Shown here one piece after another: positions 32,849 to 45,430 of a DNA stretch of 64,000 nucleotides. The stretch covers positions 701,021-765,020 of the forward strand of contig PCDI01000013.1 of assembly GCA_002778195.1 (NCBI GenBank). The letters run 5' to 3'. Position numbers and translations under genes: made by a program. Each line of letters opens with the position of its first letter. The stretch's first letter is position 1. This DNA comes from Raffaelea ambrosiae. Lineage: Eukaryota > Ascomycota > Sordariomycetes > Ophiostomatales > Ophiostomataceae. The notes under the pieces are model-generated. The model did no database searches. It had not been told where the DNA came from and saw only the letters and a program-made list of their open reading frames with translations.

Positions 32849-34306
32849 ATGTCAGGAATCGGACCCCAGCTGCCACCACACCTCGCCAAGAGGAAGCGCA
32901 CACCAGATGACGACGGCAGCGACGACGACGACAGCGACGGCCGGCGCAACCGGCGCGCAGCGCCGTCCACGTTTGGGCCAGCACCGCCAGCGCAGCCTGC
33001 CGAGTCCACGAGACCACAGACCAAGACCACATACGGTCCCACCATGCCCCCAGCCGTGAACGGGGACGAAATCACATTGGACGAAGATGGCGATGGCGAC
33101 GGCAGCGATATCGGTCCGGCGCTGCCAGCCACAGTCAAATCCAGCCGGCCTGTCATGGGGCCGTCACGACCGCCCGCAAACACAGACGAGATCGCATTGG
33201 GCGACGACGACGATGACGACGACGACAGCGACGATGATGTTGGACCTGCACTTCCCCAAAAAGAGCCAGCCGCACCGGCCCTCCAACCAAGCCGACCTGC
33301 CATGGGCGCGAGCAGAGGCCCCGTCATGGGCCCTACCATGCCACCAGGTCCAGACGGCGACGGCGACGGCCGGACATCCCCAGTCGGGCCAAAGCGACGA
33401 CCCCCAGTCGGGCCGTCAGCACCTCCCAAGCCGGGAAAGGCCGTCGACGCCGACTCCGATTCCGACTCCGACTCCGACTCCGACTATGGCCCAGCCCTCC
33501 CCGGCGCCAACGGCGGTGCACCGCCCTCCCCGGCCTACCATGATGACAGCGACAACGACTCGTACGATGGGGCCCCACGACCACCAGCAGGTGACCCTTT
33601 TCAGACCGCAGGCCCCGCCCAGCGCGACGCCTGGATGCTCGCCCCGCCCACGGACGGCGGCGTGGCCGCCCGCGCGGCCGACCCCACCAAGATCCGCGCC
33701 CGCAAGTTTGCCTCGGGCCGGGCGGCCAACGTGACGGACTCCGGTGGAGCAGCGGCGTCGGCGATTGGCAGTCTGTGGACGGAGACGGTGGAGGAGAAGG
33801 CTAAGCGGCTGGCGGATACGGTGCTGGGGCGGGCCCCGGATCCGAGGAGGCAGCAGCAGCAGCGGGGGCCGTCTACAGCAGCAGGGCCATCCGGAGTGTC
33901 CTCCTCCTTCTCCTCGTCCTCCCGTAGAGCAGAGCGGGAGGCCCAGATCCAGGCATACACAGAGGCGACGCGGGGGCGGAGTCTGTACGAGGTGCACCAG
34001 GAGTCGATGCGTGGGGACGGGAAAGACGGGAAGAGAAAGGACAGGAAAGAAAAGTCAGACAGGGACAGGAGGGACAGGAGGGACAGGAAGGACAGGGATC
34101 GTGAGGACAGAAGAAACAGGAAGGACGGGAAGGACAGAAAAGACAAGAAAGACAAGGCCGACGCCGAGGACGACCCTAGTGCGCGGGCCTTTGATCGGGA
34201 TAAAGACATGGGCCTGGGCGTGCACATCAACCATCAGCAGCGGCGGGACTTGGTGAACCGGGCGAGCGACTTTGGCGGCCGGTTTTCCAAGGGAAGCTTC
34301 TTATGA
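32849..34306 (+). CDS. GPALPP-motif-containing (DUF3752) protein
   Basis: A single exon, 485 residues, starting MSGIGPQLPPHLAKRKRTPD. The first ~260 residues are disordered and acidic with many copies of the family signature G-P-x-x-P-P (GPQLPP, GPTMPP, GPALPA, GPSRPP, GPALPQ, GPSAPP, GPALPG) and Asp/Ser runs. The folded-looking part is DPFQTAGPAQRDAWMLAPPT through SLWTETVEEKAKRLADTVLG. A helix with REAQIQAYTEATRGRSLYEV follows, then a Lys/Arg/Asp charged repeat and the conserved end FDRDKDMGLGVHINHQQRRD ... FGGRFSKGSFL. These are the hallmarks of DUF3752/GPALPP1 proteins. Function is uncharacterised, probably nuclear; the charged repeat resembles splicing-associated proteins but that is inference. 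Confidence 0.9.
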   Translation: MSGIGPQLPPHLAKRKRTPDDDGSDDDDSDGRRNRRAAPSTFGPAPPAQPAESTRPQTKTTYGPTMPPAVNGDEITLDEDGDGDGSDIGPALPATVKSSRPVMGPSRPPANTDEIALGDDDDDDDDSDDDVGPALPQKEPAAPALQPSRPAMGASRGPVMGPTMPPGPDGDGDGRTSPVGPKRRPPVGPSAPPKPGKAVDADSDSDSDSDSDYGPALPGANGGAPPSPAYHDDSDNDSYDGAPRPPAGDPFQTAGPAQRDAWMLAPPTDGGVAARAADPTKIRARKFASGRAANVTDSGGAAASAIGSLWTETVEEKAKRLADTVLGRAPDPRRQQQQRGPSTAAGPSGVSSSFSSSSRRAEREAQIQAYTEATRGRSLYEVHQESMRGDGKDGKRKDRKEKSDRDRRDRRDRKDRDREDRRNRKDGKDRKDKKDKADAEDDPSARAFDRDKDMGLGVHINHQQRRDLVNRASDFGGRFSKGSFL

Positions 34307-35356
34307 GGGGAGGACGGCGAGCACCGGAAACGGGCGTGTCCATGCGTCAGGGAAGAAGAAGGACGGGGCGGGCCAAAGATGCGATACGCTCGTGTTAAAA
34401 GACATTCCACCCGTGTGCGAAGATGACCCTAGCAAAGGAGACGGGCTTTTTTTGTGAGCCGGGAACCCAACCCCCCCTCCTAAAAAACTATACTTGCATA
34501 AAAAGATGATATCAACACCTGGATAATATATATTACGCATGAAAAGCTTGAAAGCTGCACCCTTCAAAGCAAAGACCATGTCGTCACACTTGGAAACGGT
34601 TGTCATTCATGCTCATTTCATTATTCAATGTTTTTTGGACACAATTTCGAGTGTTCCTTTTTCCTTTCGTAGCTACTGGTCTTGATCTGAGACGGGATAA
34701 CAAAAAAGGCAATAGTAGAAACTTAGAAAACCAAAAAAGAAGACAGCCATAAAAGAGAGAAAAAAATAAAAATAAACATACTCCCAAGACTCCCGATTTT
34801 GCTGGCTTGCGTCCCTTGCACTTTGCAGACAAAAATACACAAGAACACATTAAATAAACCCAAGCGACAAAAAAAAATAACAAAGGCATCCTTCCCACAT
34901 CATTGCTATGCACCCTGAAAAGACTGTGAAACAAAATGAAATGCGCAAAGGGGTAGCAAAAAGAGTAGCAAGTATAACAATATTTGCCAAAAAATTCTTG
35001 CTGTGGTAAAAATAGAAGTAACGATATGTTGAGAGGATGAGGAGCTCCGGGAGCAAACGTTTCAGCAGTTCGAGACGGTCAACGTCGGCCGGTCCGAACC
35101 CGGTCTTGGCCAGAGATTGCAGCTCGATGCCTGATAGCCGAGCATGCAGGTTGGCCGTGGGTATGACGTCCAACATGCATTGCTAGTCTCGGAACAAGTG
35201 TTCGCTGACCATCTGCTGGGATGGTCGTAGACGTGTAGAGATGGTCGTTAAAAAGATGATGGGGTATATGATATATTCGTGCTGTGCCTCGCTCTAGGCG
35301 AGGTTATGATGATTTAATTTACTTCTTGTTGGCTTGAATTCCCAGGCGGCAGGTTA
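34307..35356. other. Convergent spacer between GPALPP and RING-H2 genes, with one small coding-like ORF
   Basis: AT-rich 3' sequence. On the minus strand a 108-codon frame (35176-34850) starts MLDVIPTANLHARLSGIELQ and continues with a plausible amphipathic segment before turning into AT-rich hydrophobic low complexity. No family recognised. It could be a remnant of a gene or chance. Confidence 0.3.
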
Positions 35357-37016
35357 CTACCGTGTGCCGGCTTCAAGCTGCGACGGTGTCACTTCTTGGG
35401 CACCACTGTTGTTGCTGTTGTTGTTGTTGTTGTTGCTAGGGCGTGGCCCAGGGAAGGGTCCCGGGAACCGCATACCGCCCATCCAATTCCGGCCGGAAGA
35501 ACCCTCAGCTGTTTGTGGTTGTTGCCGCTGCTGTTGCTGCGTGGCATGCGTCCCCCGAATTCGGCTGAAAAGACCACGGCCACTAGATGAGGCAGCTCCA
35601 GTCGAAGGAGGGATCATCGGTCCACCAGCGCCAGGGCCGTCGACAGCTCCCGGTGGCGGTGCGGGAGGCGCGTCTTGGGCATTGCTTCCGAACATGCGAC
35701 CCGGGGCCCGGATGTTGATCCACGCACCGTGTGGTCTTGTTGGCATGTTCATGCGGTGATGTCTCATGTCACCGTTGCCCGACATCGAAACACCAGCGCC
35801 AGAAGTGCCGACAGCATCGCCCTCTGCAGGCGGTACGCGAGGCTTGGGGGTGTAGTAATCGGCCTTGCAAAGCGGGCAGCAGGCACGGCGGCTTGTGAGC
35901 CACGGGTCGAGGCAGGCTGCATGGAACGCATGGCCACATGTCAGTCCACGCACGTCATCGTCGTCCTCGAGCGTGTCGATGCAGATAGCACACGTGTCGC
36001 CAGACGTGCCAACCAGCTCAGGAGGAAGTGCCGCATCGATGATGTGCTCGTCCTCATCGTCGTCATCGTGGTGGTATTGGTCGTCCGAGTTACGTGTCAG
36101 AGAGTCCTTGTTCAGGGATCCTTCTGTGACTTCCGCAGCAGCCTTGTCCGTCTCGGAAGACTTCCGTCCATCACCAGACGTGGATTTGCTCGGTGTCGCG
36201 GCAGAAGGGTCCGAGGTGCTCGCAGCGGCAGCCGTCGAGGCAGTCGCGTCTTCTGTAGCGGTCGTGATGACAGTGTAGGTGGCCTCCTTCTTGTCCGCAA
36301 TCTCATCGGTGGATTCGCGCTCCTTTGGTTGCAAGTCGGGAATGGTGCTAACACCTTCGGCTGAACGAACACTGTTGGCCCGGCTCGGGGCGTCGACGCC
36401 GCCACGCGTGGGCAGACCCTCCTGTGCCCGGCTGGCCACCCAGCTCTTGTACTTCATCATAGGGAACTTCTCGTTGACCTCGTCGATAGTCATGAGCTTC
36501 TTTTCGCGGCGGCGGCGGTGCGGCCGCGGCATGTTTTCCAAATTTATTGGTTCGCCGTCTTCAGCAGCAAGACGCATCTGGCGAGCACGGGCATTGTAGC
36601 GGAAACAATACTTGACACCGACAATGATCCTGAGGTTCACGAATGGAATGAGCGCCTGACCAGAACCAGAAGTAGATGAAGAACGAGCAATATTAAAAAA
36701 AAAAAAAAACTCACCATAAATTGGTAAACACGACGCCGAAACCGAGAGCAACAAAGAAGAGAAGAGGCGAGCTGCCACCTCCGCCGCTACCACTGTTGTT
36801 GTTGCTAGCAGTGGATGTTGTGGAGGCCGCAGGTGCGGTCGAGCTTGGAAAGAAGGACGAAACGAGCGGCGTAGTGAGTGCGCTGCCAGTGGACGTCGGA
36901 TCAATCGGGGCCGATGTTGTCCCGGTCGCAACGGAGGTCACGGAAGCAACAGTGCTTGACGCCGCCTGTCTGGCCACAACGGCGGCGCCTTCGAGTAGGT
37001 TGTCCATGAGCGGCAT
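35357..37016 (-). CDS. Membrane-anchored RING-H2 finger protein (probable E3 ubiquitin ligase)
   Basis: Exons 37016-36715 (donor GTGAGT) and 36629-35357 give 524 residues. The acceptor is CTCAG before GATCATT, chosen because it preserves phase and gives the continuous helix FFVALGFGVVFTNLWIIVGV. The luminal/extracellular N-terminus is Ser/Thr/Ala-rich. A single transmembrane helix follows at ~85-108, then a basic juxtamembrane region (RPHRRRREKKLMTIDEVNEK with the MMKYKSW motif) and a long acidic linker. The RING-H2 (C3H2C3) is CAICIDTLEDDDDVRGLTCG, HAFHAACLDPWL, CCPLCKADY. The Gly/Pro/Gln-rich tail ends in poly-Asn. The architecture matches fungal membrane RING ligases, which recruit E2 enzymes to membrane proteins for ubiquitin-dependent sorting or degradation. 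Substrate unknown. Confidence 0.88.
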
Positions 37017-38430
37017 GGTGGCGGATAAAGGAGGCGGACGTCGGGCAAGAGAGAGGAGGTAAGGAGAGGAAAGGGAGAGAGGGGGGAGGAGAACGCGATC
37101 GGTGTCACGGCGAATCGTCGGTCAAACACACTCGAGAAGCTGTCCAAAATGTCGAAATTTTGACGGAATGGCCCGAATTCAATTTGGGGCAACTCGGGGA
37201 GGATTGCGGAGCAGCTTTCAGCAATGGGCTCCGGTGGCGGCAAAGAATGGTGGAAGTGAGTAAGAAGGTGACGCGCGATAACGTTGCTGATTCATGGGCA
37301 TGTTTTGTCGGACTTCGCTCGCTGGGATCAGGCAATCGGGGCCGGAGAGGGGAGACAGCAGGATAGAGACGAATGCGAGCCAAAAACAAGGTCGGCAGGG
37401 TCGATTGGCGGGCGGGCGGGCGGGCGAGCAGGGAAGTGAGGCGAGCAGGAAAATCAACAACAGGAAGCAAAGAGAAGAAGACGAAAAGGAAGAGCGAAAG
37501 GAAAGACAAAAGAACAAGGTGTGAACTACGGCGCTAAATCCACGACATCCGGCGCCTTCGATGTTCTTATTTTTGTTTGCTCTGTGTCTGGAATGTGGCT
37601 GTTGTAGGGATCTGCCGTCGGTTGCGGTCGTCGTCGTCGTCGTCGTCGTCGTTGATGTTGGCTTCGAGGATGACGGAGAGGGCGGGTACAAAAGGGCCAA
37701 AGAGGCACGAGGCGACAACGTCAAGGAGACAAAAGTACAGACTGATGTCGAGGAGAAAATTTGACGATGAGCCCCGTTTTTGGGCGGTCGCTCTGTTGTG
37801 GGTGGCGATGCGAGATAAAGGGAAAAAGAAGAAAGGGAAGGAGAAAGAGAGATGGAGAGAGACAGGTAAGACAACAGAGGATGGAGTGGGAGAAAAGATG
37901 GAGAGAACGAGGAGCGTCTGCGAGAGGCAGGTGTGAGAGAGACAAATGGGGGGGGCGTGCGCGTGAGGGAAGGAGCGAGGGAGGATAGATGCAGACTGGG
38001 GGGGCGGAAAGAGCGGAGGAGACGACGCAGCAGCAACTGGCGCTGTCGGAGGGAAAGAGCGACAGATCAGGGAAAAGAGGAGGCGAAGGCTGGGAAAAGC
38101 GGACTCGACAGGATTTATTACCGAGTGGGAGGGGAGAGGGGTGCAGGGAGCGAGGGGGAGCGGCTCGCAGGGCACTGAGCACAGGCCAGGGACCACCACC
38201 ACGGGGGATGTCAGCCAGTTGCAGGGCCAGACGGAATAAAAAATAATGGCAAAACAAATCGGAAAAAGCACGCATCCACAGAACAGGCAAAGGGTGCAGG
38301 GGTTCAGCGCTGATACGCGGCACTAGCGGATTTAGGAGAGGACTAGGGGGGGGATGGGACAGCCAGCTGGAGCAGGCCACGCAAAACAGCACGGGCGCTT
38401 TAAGTGGTTTTCGGGGTCTCAAGCGCTGAC
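37017..38430. promoter_or_regulatory. Long CT-rich (sense strand) leader/promoter of the RING-H2 gene
   Basis: The minus strand is strongly pyrimidine-rich (CTTCTCCC, CCTCTCTC) for over 1 kb upstream of the ATG, with a GTC trinucleotide run at about 37625-37650. Long overlapping frames here are compositional artefacts. Resembles the leader upstream of the left-edge gene. Confidence 0.4.
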
Positions 38431-41400
38431 GCAGGGACGCTCAGCGAGGCAAGAGACACACGAGAATGCCTTTGTACTCGTGTGTACTAGTTATAGCATG
38501 TATCTTGCATAGTATCTGACGCCGTGTCGACTTTATGCGTCTTTTGCGAGCGTCGTATCCAAATAGCGTGTGCCGCCCCGTCTGCGCTATCGGGGGATGA
38601 CGCTCTTGTTGCTCGGCGGCCAACAGGATTCCAAAGCATTAGTTACTGGATAACTACGGTGTAACTACCATGTACTATATAGTTAGTTACATGCGCCTTT
38701 GCGGCTGTATCTGAGGGAAAGATCTGACAGCTTGCTCGTCACGCTCTGTCTGCGTAGTGGACCGCCATCTTACGAACCGGCGTGTACGGTGTATTGATCT
38801 CACCAATGCACACGTATGCCCCCCCGGAGGCTGTGAAGCACACTTGCGCACCATGCCGTCCGCCCATGGTCCACCGACCCAGGAGGGATGTTGTGGAATC
38901 GCGCATAGAAGGAATCGCGCAGAATCGTGGCCACGGCCGGCCCCGTGGGCCTACCCATTGCACGCCTAGAATCGTTCTGGGTGGCGGTCACGGTCGACTC
39001 ATTGGGCTTGGGGTGGTCTTGGGTTGTCTCTCTTGAGTGGTCTCTTCCGTGCTTGCGGGTTTCTTGGGGTTTTCTTGGGGTTTTCTTGGCCTTGTCGGTC
39101 CTCTTTGGGGTCGTCTCTGCTTGGGCAGCTCGTAGGACTCGTGGTTCGCCTGGCAGGTGGACCGTGGGAGGGACTTGGGGATAGCCAACTTTGGGGCGCA
39201 GGGCCCTTTTTTTTTTTTTGGCGCACGCAGCCCGCTGACGCTAAGGCCAGAAAGGGGAGGGGATTCGTCTTGGAAGGTGTTGCGTTTTGTGTGGGCGGAG
39301 CTTCCTTTTCCTTATGCCCGCTCCCCGTGTCAGACGGCGTCAAGAAAGCGTGCCAGCCTTTAAAAAAAGAAAGAAAAAACACTACAAGGGCAAAAGAGCA
39401 AAAGGAAGAACACGCCGATGCGGCTGATTGTCAAATGCACGATAGCGTCGGCGGAACTGCAGTGCCCGGGGCCGGGTCTAGTTGGGCTTCTTCTACTACA
39501 TAGTATGTATCTTACAAGTGGCATCGTGACTTGCCTGCCGGTATTACATATGAAGGCTGCATCTGAAGCCGGAGAGCGAAATGAATTGGTTGCAAGACAC
39601 CCCCTGCCCTGTGGCGCATCTTCCACGGTAATCCACAAACTCACATGAAGCTCGGATACACCTACCCAGTCGCACATGCGAGAGGGTCGTCTTGCCTTTC
39701 CGCTCCATTCTTTGCTTGCTTTTTGGGGGACACTGATCTACATTGTAGTGTGCCCCCCTGGGTGTTCACTTTGGTTCGCGCGTGCCTGTGCCTGAGAAGC
39801 ATTCAATGCTTGCTTTTTTGCCTGTCTTTGTTTTCTCTTCCCTTTCAGTCGCTTTTATCCCCCAACACCGCTCTTGCGCTCCTCTTCTTTCAGCAGGCAA
39901 TCAGCATTTTTATGCAGGCACGGCGCTGGCGGTTCCATGCCCCTGTTTGTCAGCCCGTGCTCGCTATCCGCGAATGCGATGTCCCGATTGAGTTTTGTGT
40001 GGTGTATTCCCAGACTTGCTGGTGTTGTCCAGTGTGGAGTTCCCTGGGAACACACCCTCAAGGAAAAGTGACATGGGCGGGTATCATCATCTGCTCCGCC
40101 TTGGGTTTTGGCTGGGGTCATTGTAAGAGGTAAAAATAAGATACGAGATATTACAGCGCAGCATGTACATGGGATCCTGCTCATCTGCCACTCCCCACCC
40201 TTCCACCAGCCAGCGCATTGTCAATGGATGGGTGGGGGAGACACAGCGTACGAGTAGCGTGAAGTGCAAGAAGAAGAGAACGGCATGGAACAGGAGGGAT
40301 GGGGCCTTCTCGACCCTAGGCCCCAATCAAATCCGGCCCATGCGCGCTGTGACGAAAAGTGATCGACAGCGTCGCTCAATGCGGCGGCTAATGCTGTTCA
40401 CAGGCTGTCCATCCAAACCGGGCACGGTGGTAATTACGAAAGGCCAGGGCAGGTGACTTGGGCAAGGCCATCCCCAGAGTCACACGGGAAGAAGGCGAAA
40501 AGGCCAATTGTGCAGCTCGTGGGGGACAGAAACCAGAGGCAAGAAACAGAGCCCGGCCGGTCGGCAACGGCAGCTGGTCTGTGTCTCACGAAGAGACGAG
40601 GAGGAGACACGCGGAAAGGTGAACCAAAGGACCTTGTGCTCGTACTGACAAATGCACCTGGGCACAGCCAGCCAGGCTGTAACACGAGGCCCCAGACAAA
40701 CGCATTGGCTGCGATCCCCTAACAAGTAGCAAGCATCAGACAGGCAGGCCAGTCCTTCCAATCTCTCCTGGCCAAGTTGGGCCTGCTCACTCCGCGGCCA
40801 GGCCTGGCAGCCTGCCAGCACAGCACATACATAATACATAGTAGCACTCGTACACACTCCTTCTGTCCTCCTGTTGTTCCTCGGGGCTCCAGTCTGCTGC
40901 AGGGTCCTTGCATCCCTGCATGCTTGCTTACTTCATACACGAGNCTTTTTGTTTGTTTTGTTTGGGGAAGACGGCCATCCTGTGTCGACGGCCGTGTTGG
41001 CGTTTGGCACGTCGCCAGCCCGTCCGGTTTGCTGCTCGACCTCGGACGCGACGGTGGCCAATCCTGCATGGCCTGGGAAAGGCCATGGGCCCCGTTTTCC
41101 GGCGCGTCTTGACTGGCAGGAGCCACAAAGGAACGGAAACATATCGTAACTCACTACTCGTACGAGTACTCTTTTATGTACGTGTCGGACCCAGAAATAG
41201 GCCAGATATGGGCCAGAAAAAAAAAGGCCAAACAAAACAACGCAACGCAACTCGGCAACGCAACAACTCATAGTACTCGTAGGACCCGGCAGGGAGAACA
41301 CCATCCCCATCAAATATCGTAGGGTATCATCCGCGCTTCTTACGAGTACAAACAAATTCGATTCCTTTTCTTTTTCTTTCTCTTTTTTGCCATTTCCCAT

Positions 41401-42650
41401 CCCGTCAAAGCGCCATGGCCGCGCGTATTTGTCCTCTTGCATCCGAGCGTCTCACAATTCCGGGGATTCCAGATCGCTCCTGGCCGGTTATTCATGCGCA
41501 AATCGTGCGTCGCAGGTCACTTGTGTATCGGGTTTCCTCTCCCCGTGTCTGCGATCCACATATGGCTGTAATGCTCCGCCCCAGCAGCAGATCTTCACTG
41601 CCGAGATTTTTGGGAGGGTCTGTGGGCGTTGACTATTCTTCCGAGTTTCCTTTTTTTTGCAGTTTCTACGTCGATTTCATCCTCTTCGTGAAGGTTTTGT
41701 TTATTTAATCCTTCATTTCCAAGAAAAAAAAAAAAAAAAGTCGTTTTAAACCTCTTTTGTTTTGCTCCTTGTCCCTGCATCCAAACTGCCCAGGCAAAGA
41801 ATATGTAAAAAAACCCAGCGGAACAAGCCTGCCGCCCACCACGTTGCTCTGGCCAAGCACTACGAGTAGGGTGCAGGACAGTTAACCGCCCCACTTTCCC
41901 CGGTCTTGGGGCCCAGAATGACCTTTCCTACCAGCATCTTACCACTTTCCAACGCTGCTCCGTTCTCCGGAATCTGACCACCACCCCCGTCTGTGAAGAC
42001 CCTCTGCCAATCCGGTGCCAAGAATCCGTCCGACTTTGTCTCCTTATCCCTCTCAAGAAGGCACAGACTTACCAAACATGGAGCGTTGGATTTTGTCAGC
42101 ATCTGGATATTATGGGGACATCTCGGCAAGTCGAGGCTCGCTATCGAAGAAAAACCCTGTTCTTCAAAACCAGGTGCTGTTCTGTTTTTGTCCCCGTGAG
42201 CATTCTGCAGACCACAAATTGACCAGGCTCGTGGCACCATCATGAGATAATACCACGCAGACCCACGGAAACCGCAATGTTTCTGCCGCTCTGCTCTGTG
42301 GGCCGTTCCGTGTTCGCCGTTTGTTTTCCGTCTGGTGGTATTAGCAGTTGTCATAATTGACGGTTTAGTCGTGATAGTTGGACGGTAGAAGCAGACGCCG
42401 TTATGGCAATGCTTTTGTGTCTGATCATACTTACCACAGTATTTTTTTTGGTGGGTGCGCGACACTTATCTCTGAGCCGGAGTAGCATGCCCGCTCCAAG
42501 GTCACCAAATCCCCCCCCCCCCCCCCCAAGAATGACGTTTCGGGCAAAAGACGACGCGATTAGGAATCTCCAAGCGGCACAGCCGGTCATTTGTGGGAAG
42601 CAGCAAACATGATATGACCGGGTGTCATCCATCCGCTACGCTAATGCACT
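38431..42650. other. Gene-sparse intergenic region at the edge of the accessory island
   Basis: No confident gene. Contains TACTCGTA/TACGAGTA copies (41156, 41161, 41274, 41341, 41861), ACATAGTA-type strings (near 39500 and 40835), an N at 40944 and C17 at 42511-42527. A possible short ORF begins at the ATG at 41415 in good context (CGCCATGGCC) but lacks a recognisable domain. Confidence 0.35.
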
Positions 42651-43243
42651 TACTTAAGCTCAGCTCCACACTCGGTCACGTGTATCACGCTCATATTAAC
42701 TTCACCAGGTTGCGTCGTTGTTTTCATGATAGCTTGTTATTCAATCCGGGGTAGCCTTACATGAACTGCGGGAGAAAAAAAATCAAAAACAAAATAGAGC
42801 AGATCCGGACCAAAAAAAAACACAAAACAGAACAGAACAGAACCAAACCAAACCAGCGGCAGGAAGCGTAGTAGTCACGTCTCACAACCCCGTTTATTCC
42901 CTCCAAAAGCAGAACCGAACATGGCCTTTCGAGTGTATCCTCACGGCCTCCACCTTTATTGCAGAAAAGCAATCTGACAAAGAATCGAGTAAACCCGGTT
43001 CAAAGACAGACCTGAAAACATAGGACCAACATTAAAAAAAACAAGCGAGGACAGAAGGAAAAGACCCCCCAACCCCCCCAAAATAAAGACAAAAGGAATA
43101 CCGGGGTTGACAAAAAGAGTGATAAAAGGATTGTCTACATGAATGACAGAAGGACATACAAATAACAAAAGGAAATGCAATCTACATAGGGAAACGCACA
43201 AGGAAAGATCAAAGGGCGGTCAAAGGAGAACGGTTCTCATCTT

Positions 43244-45430
43244 TCAGAGCCTCAACCCAAGAAATGACTTCTTCTTCTTTGGCTCGGTTCGGTCCACCAT
43301 GTCCGCCGTCCATGGAGCGAAGCCTTGCTGCTGGTGGTACTCCTGGCGCTGCTGGTGGTACTCCTGGCGCTGCTGGTGGTACTGTTGTTGTACCGGCTGC
43401 ACAGCTTGCATGTTCCCGCCGCCGCCACGGCTCGAGGACCGACTGCTACCGATGTCCGACACCTGGCCCGAAGCATAGCCGCTGTCATAGGAGCCGACCG
43501 ATTGGGGTTGCTGATTGCGACGCTGTGACGACGACGGTGGTGGAGGTGGTGGAACGTCCTTCCCGTTCCGGCTCGGCGGCGGCCTGTTGCTGTAGCCACT
43601 GCCTTGGGACGACGCAGCTGCTCGTTCGACTGTGGGTACGTGCGTTCATGGGGCTCTGCGCTCATGTAAGGCAGGTACTGCGCCGGCACCTGCGGTATGG
43701 CGGAGTCCGGCTGGCGGCTGCCATTGGCGCAGTGATTCGGGGTCACGCTATTGGCTCGCGAATAGCTGCTGCTGGATGACGACTGGTCCCGGTATCTTCT
43801 GTCGCCGCGGGGATCCGGCATTGGTGGCGCATCCCGGGGCGTATGGTGTCGGCCTGCGGAGCGCTGTTCCCCGGGCTGGCTCGTGGACCGCTGCTGCTGC
43901 TCGTGGTATGGGTCGCGGACTGGCGTACGGCCGCGGGACCGAGATAGTTCGCGGGACGATTCGCGAGCTGGCGTGCGACCGCGGGACTGGGATGGTTCGT
44001 GGTTGTCATTTCGCGGGTTGCTATCCCGTGCATCGCCTCAGGGTGGTTGTTGGCTGCCTTGGGGGTAGGGACCCTGTCTGTGGTTCTGCGGTCCCTGGAG
44101 CTGGTCAGGTGGGATCAATAGAGGCTGCCCATTTTTGCGCCTCTTCTCGTTCAGCTTCCTCAGATCCTTCTCGTCCTTCTCTTTCTTCTTTTGGATCTTC
44201 TTCAGCTCCTTCTCCGACATATTCGGATGCTGACTTGGGGCCAGAGGGCCGTGGCTGCTGTTGTGGTAGGGCTGCTGTCCTCCCATGGGAATGGTTTTGC
44301 TGTCGGCCGTCCCCATACTTGCTTGATGGCCCTGGACTGCCTTTCCCTTCTTATGTGCCGTCCCCAACCCGTCGCCTTCGGGCGGTCGCTTGTTGCCAGC
44401 ACCGGGGTTTCCGCCACCATCTCCAGAACTAGGACCATCGGTGCCAGAAGATCCACCGGTGCCAGAAGACCCACCGGTGTCAGAAGTGTTGCCCCTGTGG
44501 GGGAGACTCGTTTGTCCGTCTGTGATGCCTAGATCTGTTTTGTCCGTATGGGGATGGGCCTTCATAAGAAAGCCGAGAAGCGCTCGCCTCATCTGGCTTC
44601 TGTCAGTGACGAGAGTTAATTGGCACATTGACCCGCCGTTTAGTTTCAGGGTATCGGCTTGGGGCGTGCTGTCGGTCTTCTCTAATTTCTTTAGAAGAGC
44701 CTTCTCAGCCTTTGCAGCAACCAGTTTTTTTCTTTTGCTCGGGGAGCTCGATTTCTTGAAAACAGACAAGCTGCAAGCTGTCCTAGTCGAATAGGGCAAC
44801 AAATCGTGTTTGGTAGGCGACTGAGTAGTGAACGGCTTGCTTTAGGAGGGTCTTGATGTTTCCTCGCATCCCTCCTTGAGATTGCATGCGAAGTGCTGAA
44901 ATGATCTCAGTCGGCTTAATTACCCCCGGTCTTTTCAATTCGAGGACAGCGATGGCATCTTCTTTGTTAGGTTCCGAATGCCAGCTCCTGTCGCAGCGGG
45001 ACTGGCCACTCTGAGTTGTAAATTCGGCTCGAAGGTATAGAGAGCTGCCGATGCTCTGGCACCATCTCTCAAAATACCAGGTCGACGGGATTTGTCAGCT
45101 GCAGGGTTGTTGCCTCGACGACATCACCCTCGGACGCGAAGCGCCGGCTGTCTTCCCACACAGCTAGCTGGGGAAGTCGACCATTGCGGCCTTTGAAAAA
45201 CTGGCGCACTGCCGTGTCATGCTCCAGTGCCTGTCTTGGCAAATCATTCCAGATGCTGTATTCAGCGACAAAAAAATACCGGGTGGTTCGGAGTTGGATG
45301 TGACGCTGGAGCTTGTGTGTGCGCTTTGATTGCTTATACGTTGCACAGATTGTCCTCTGGGCAGCGATATATCGAAGCTCTCTTCGATAGTGTGCAGTTC
45401 GGGGTTGTCGGGTGCTGTTTGCCCTTCCAT
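43244..45430 (-). pseudogene. Decayed gene with restriction-endonuclease-like (PD-(D/E)XK-type) signature and SR/Gln-rich tail
   Basis: Coding continuity runs from the ATG at 45430 to a stop at 43244 but with breaks. There is a frame change at T7 (plus-strand A7, 45270-45276), another near 45071-45082, and TAG at 44785-44783 in LFD-stop-DSLQLVCF. Another frame change sits at A7 (plus T7, 44725-44731), TGA at 44040-44038, and a last frame change near 43600-43650. The core contains VWEDSRRFASEGD, TTLQLTNPVDLV, SSLYLRAEFTTQSGQ and AVLELKRPG, an E-x-K motif as in PD-(D/E)XK nucleases, then RRALLGFLMKAH. It recalls widespread fungal hypothetical proteins and the nuclease domains of Crinkler-type effectors; nuclease activity is inference. 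After the TGA, frames encode SRGRTP repeats and QQRQEYH repeats. Two breaks are in homopolymers and could be sequencing errors. Confidence 0.6.
43327..43385. repeat. Three tandem copies of a 21-bp unit in the pseudogene tail
   Basis: Copies of a GCTGCTGGTGGTACTCCTGGC-like unit (minus-strand product YHQQRQE repeated). In-frame length suggests it arose while the tail was translated. Confidence 0.85.

Noticed and set aside
36630..36660. First AG acceptor (GGTCAG) for the RING-H2 intron
   Set aside because: It leaves exon 2 out of phase with exon 1. The acceptor 31 bases further restores phase and the continuous transmembrane helix.
37218..38422. Long minus frames upstream of the RING-H2 gene
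   Set aside because: Leu/Ser/Pro-rich translations in all three frames of a CT-rich leader, hence composition rather than coding.
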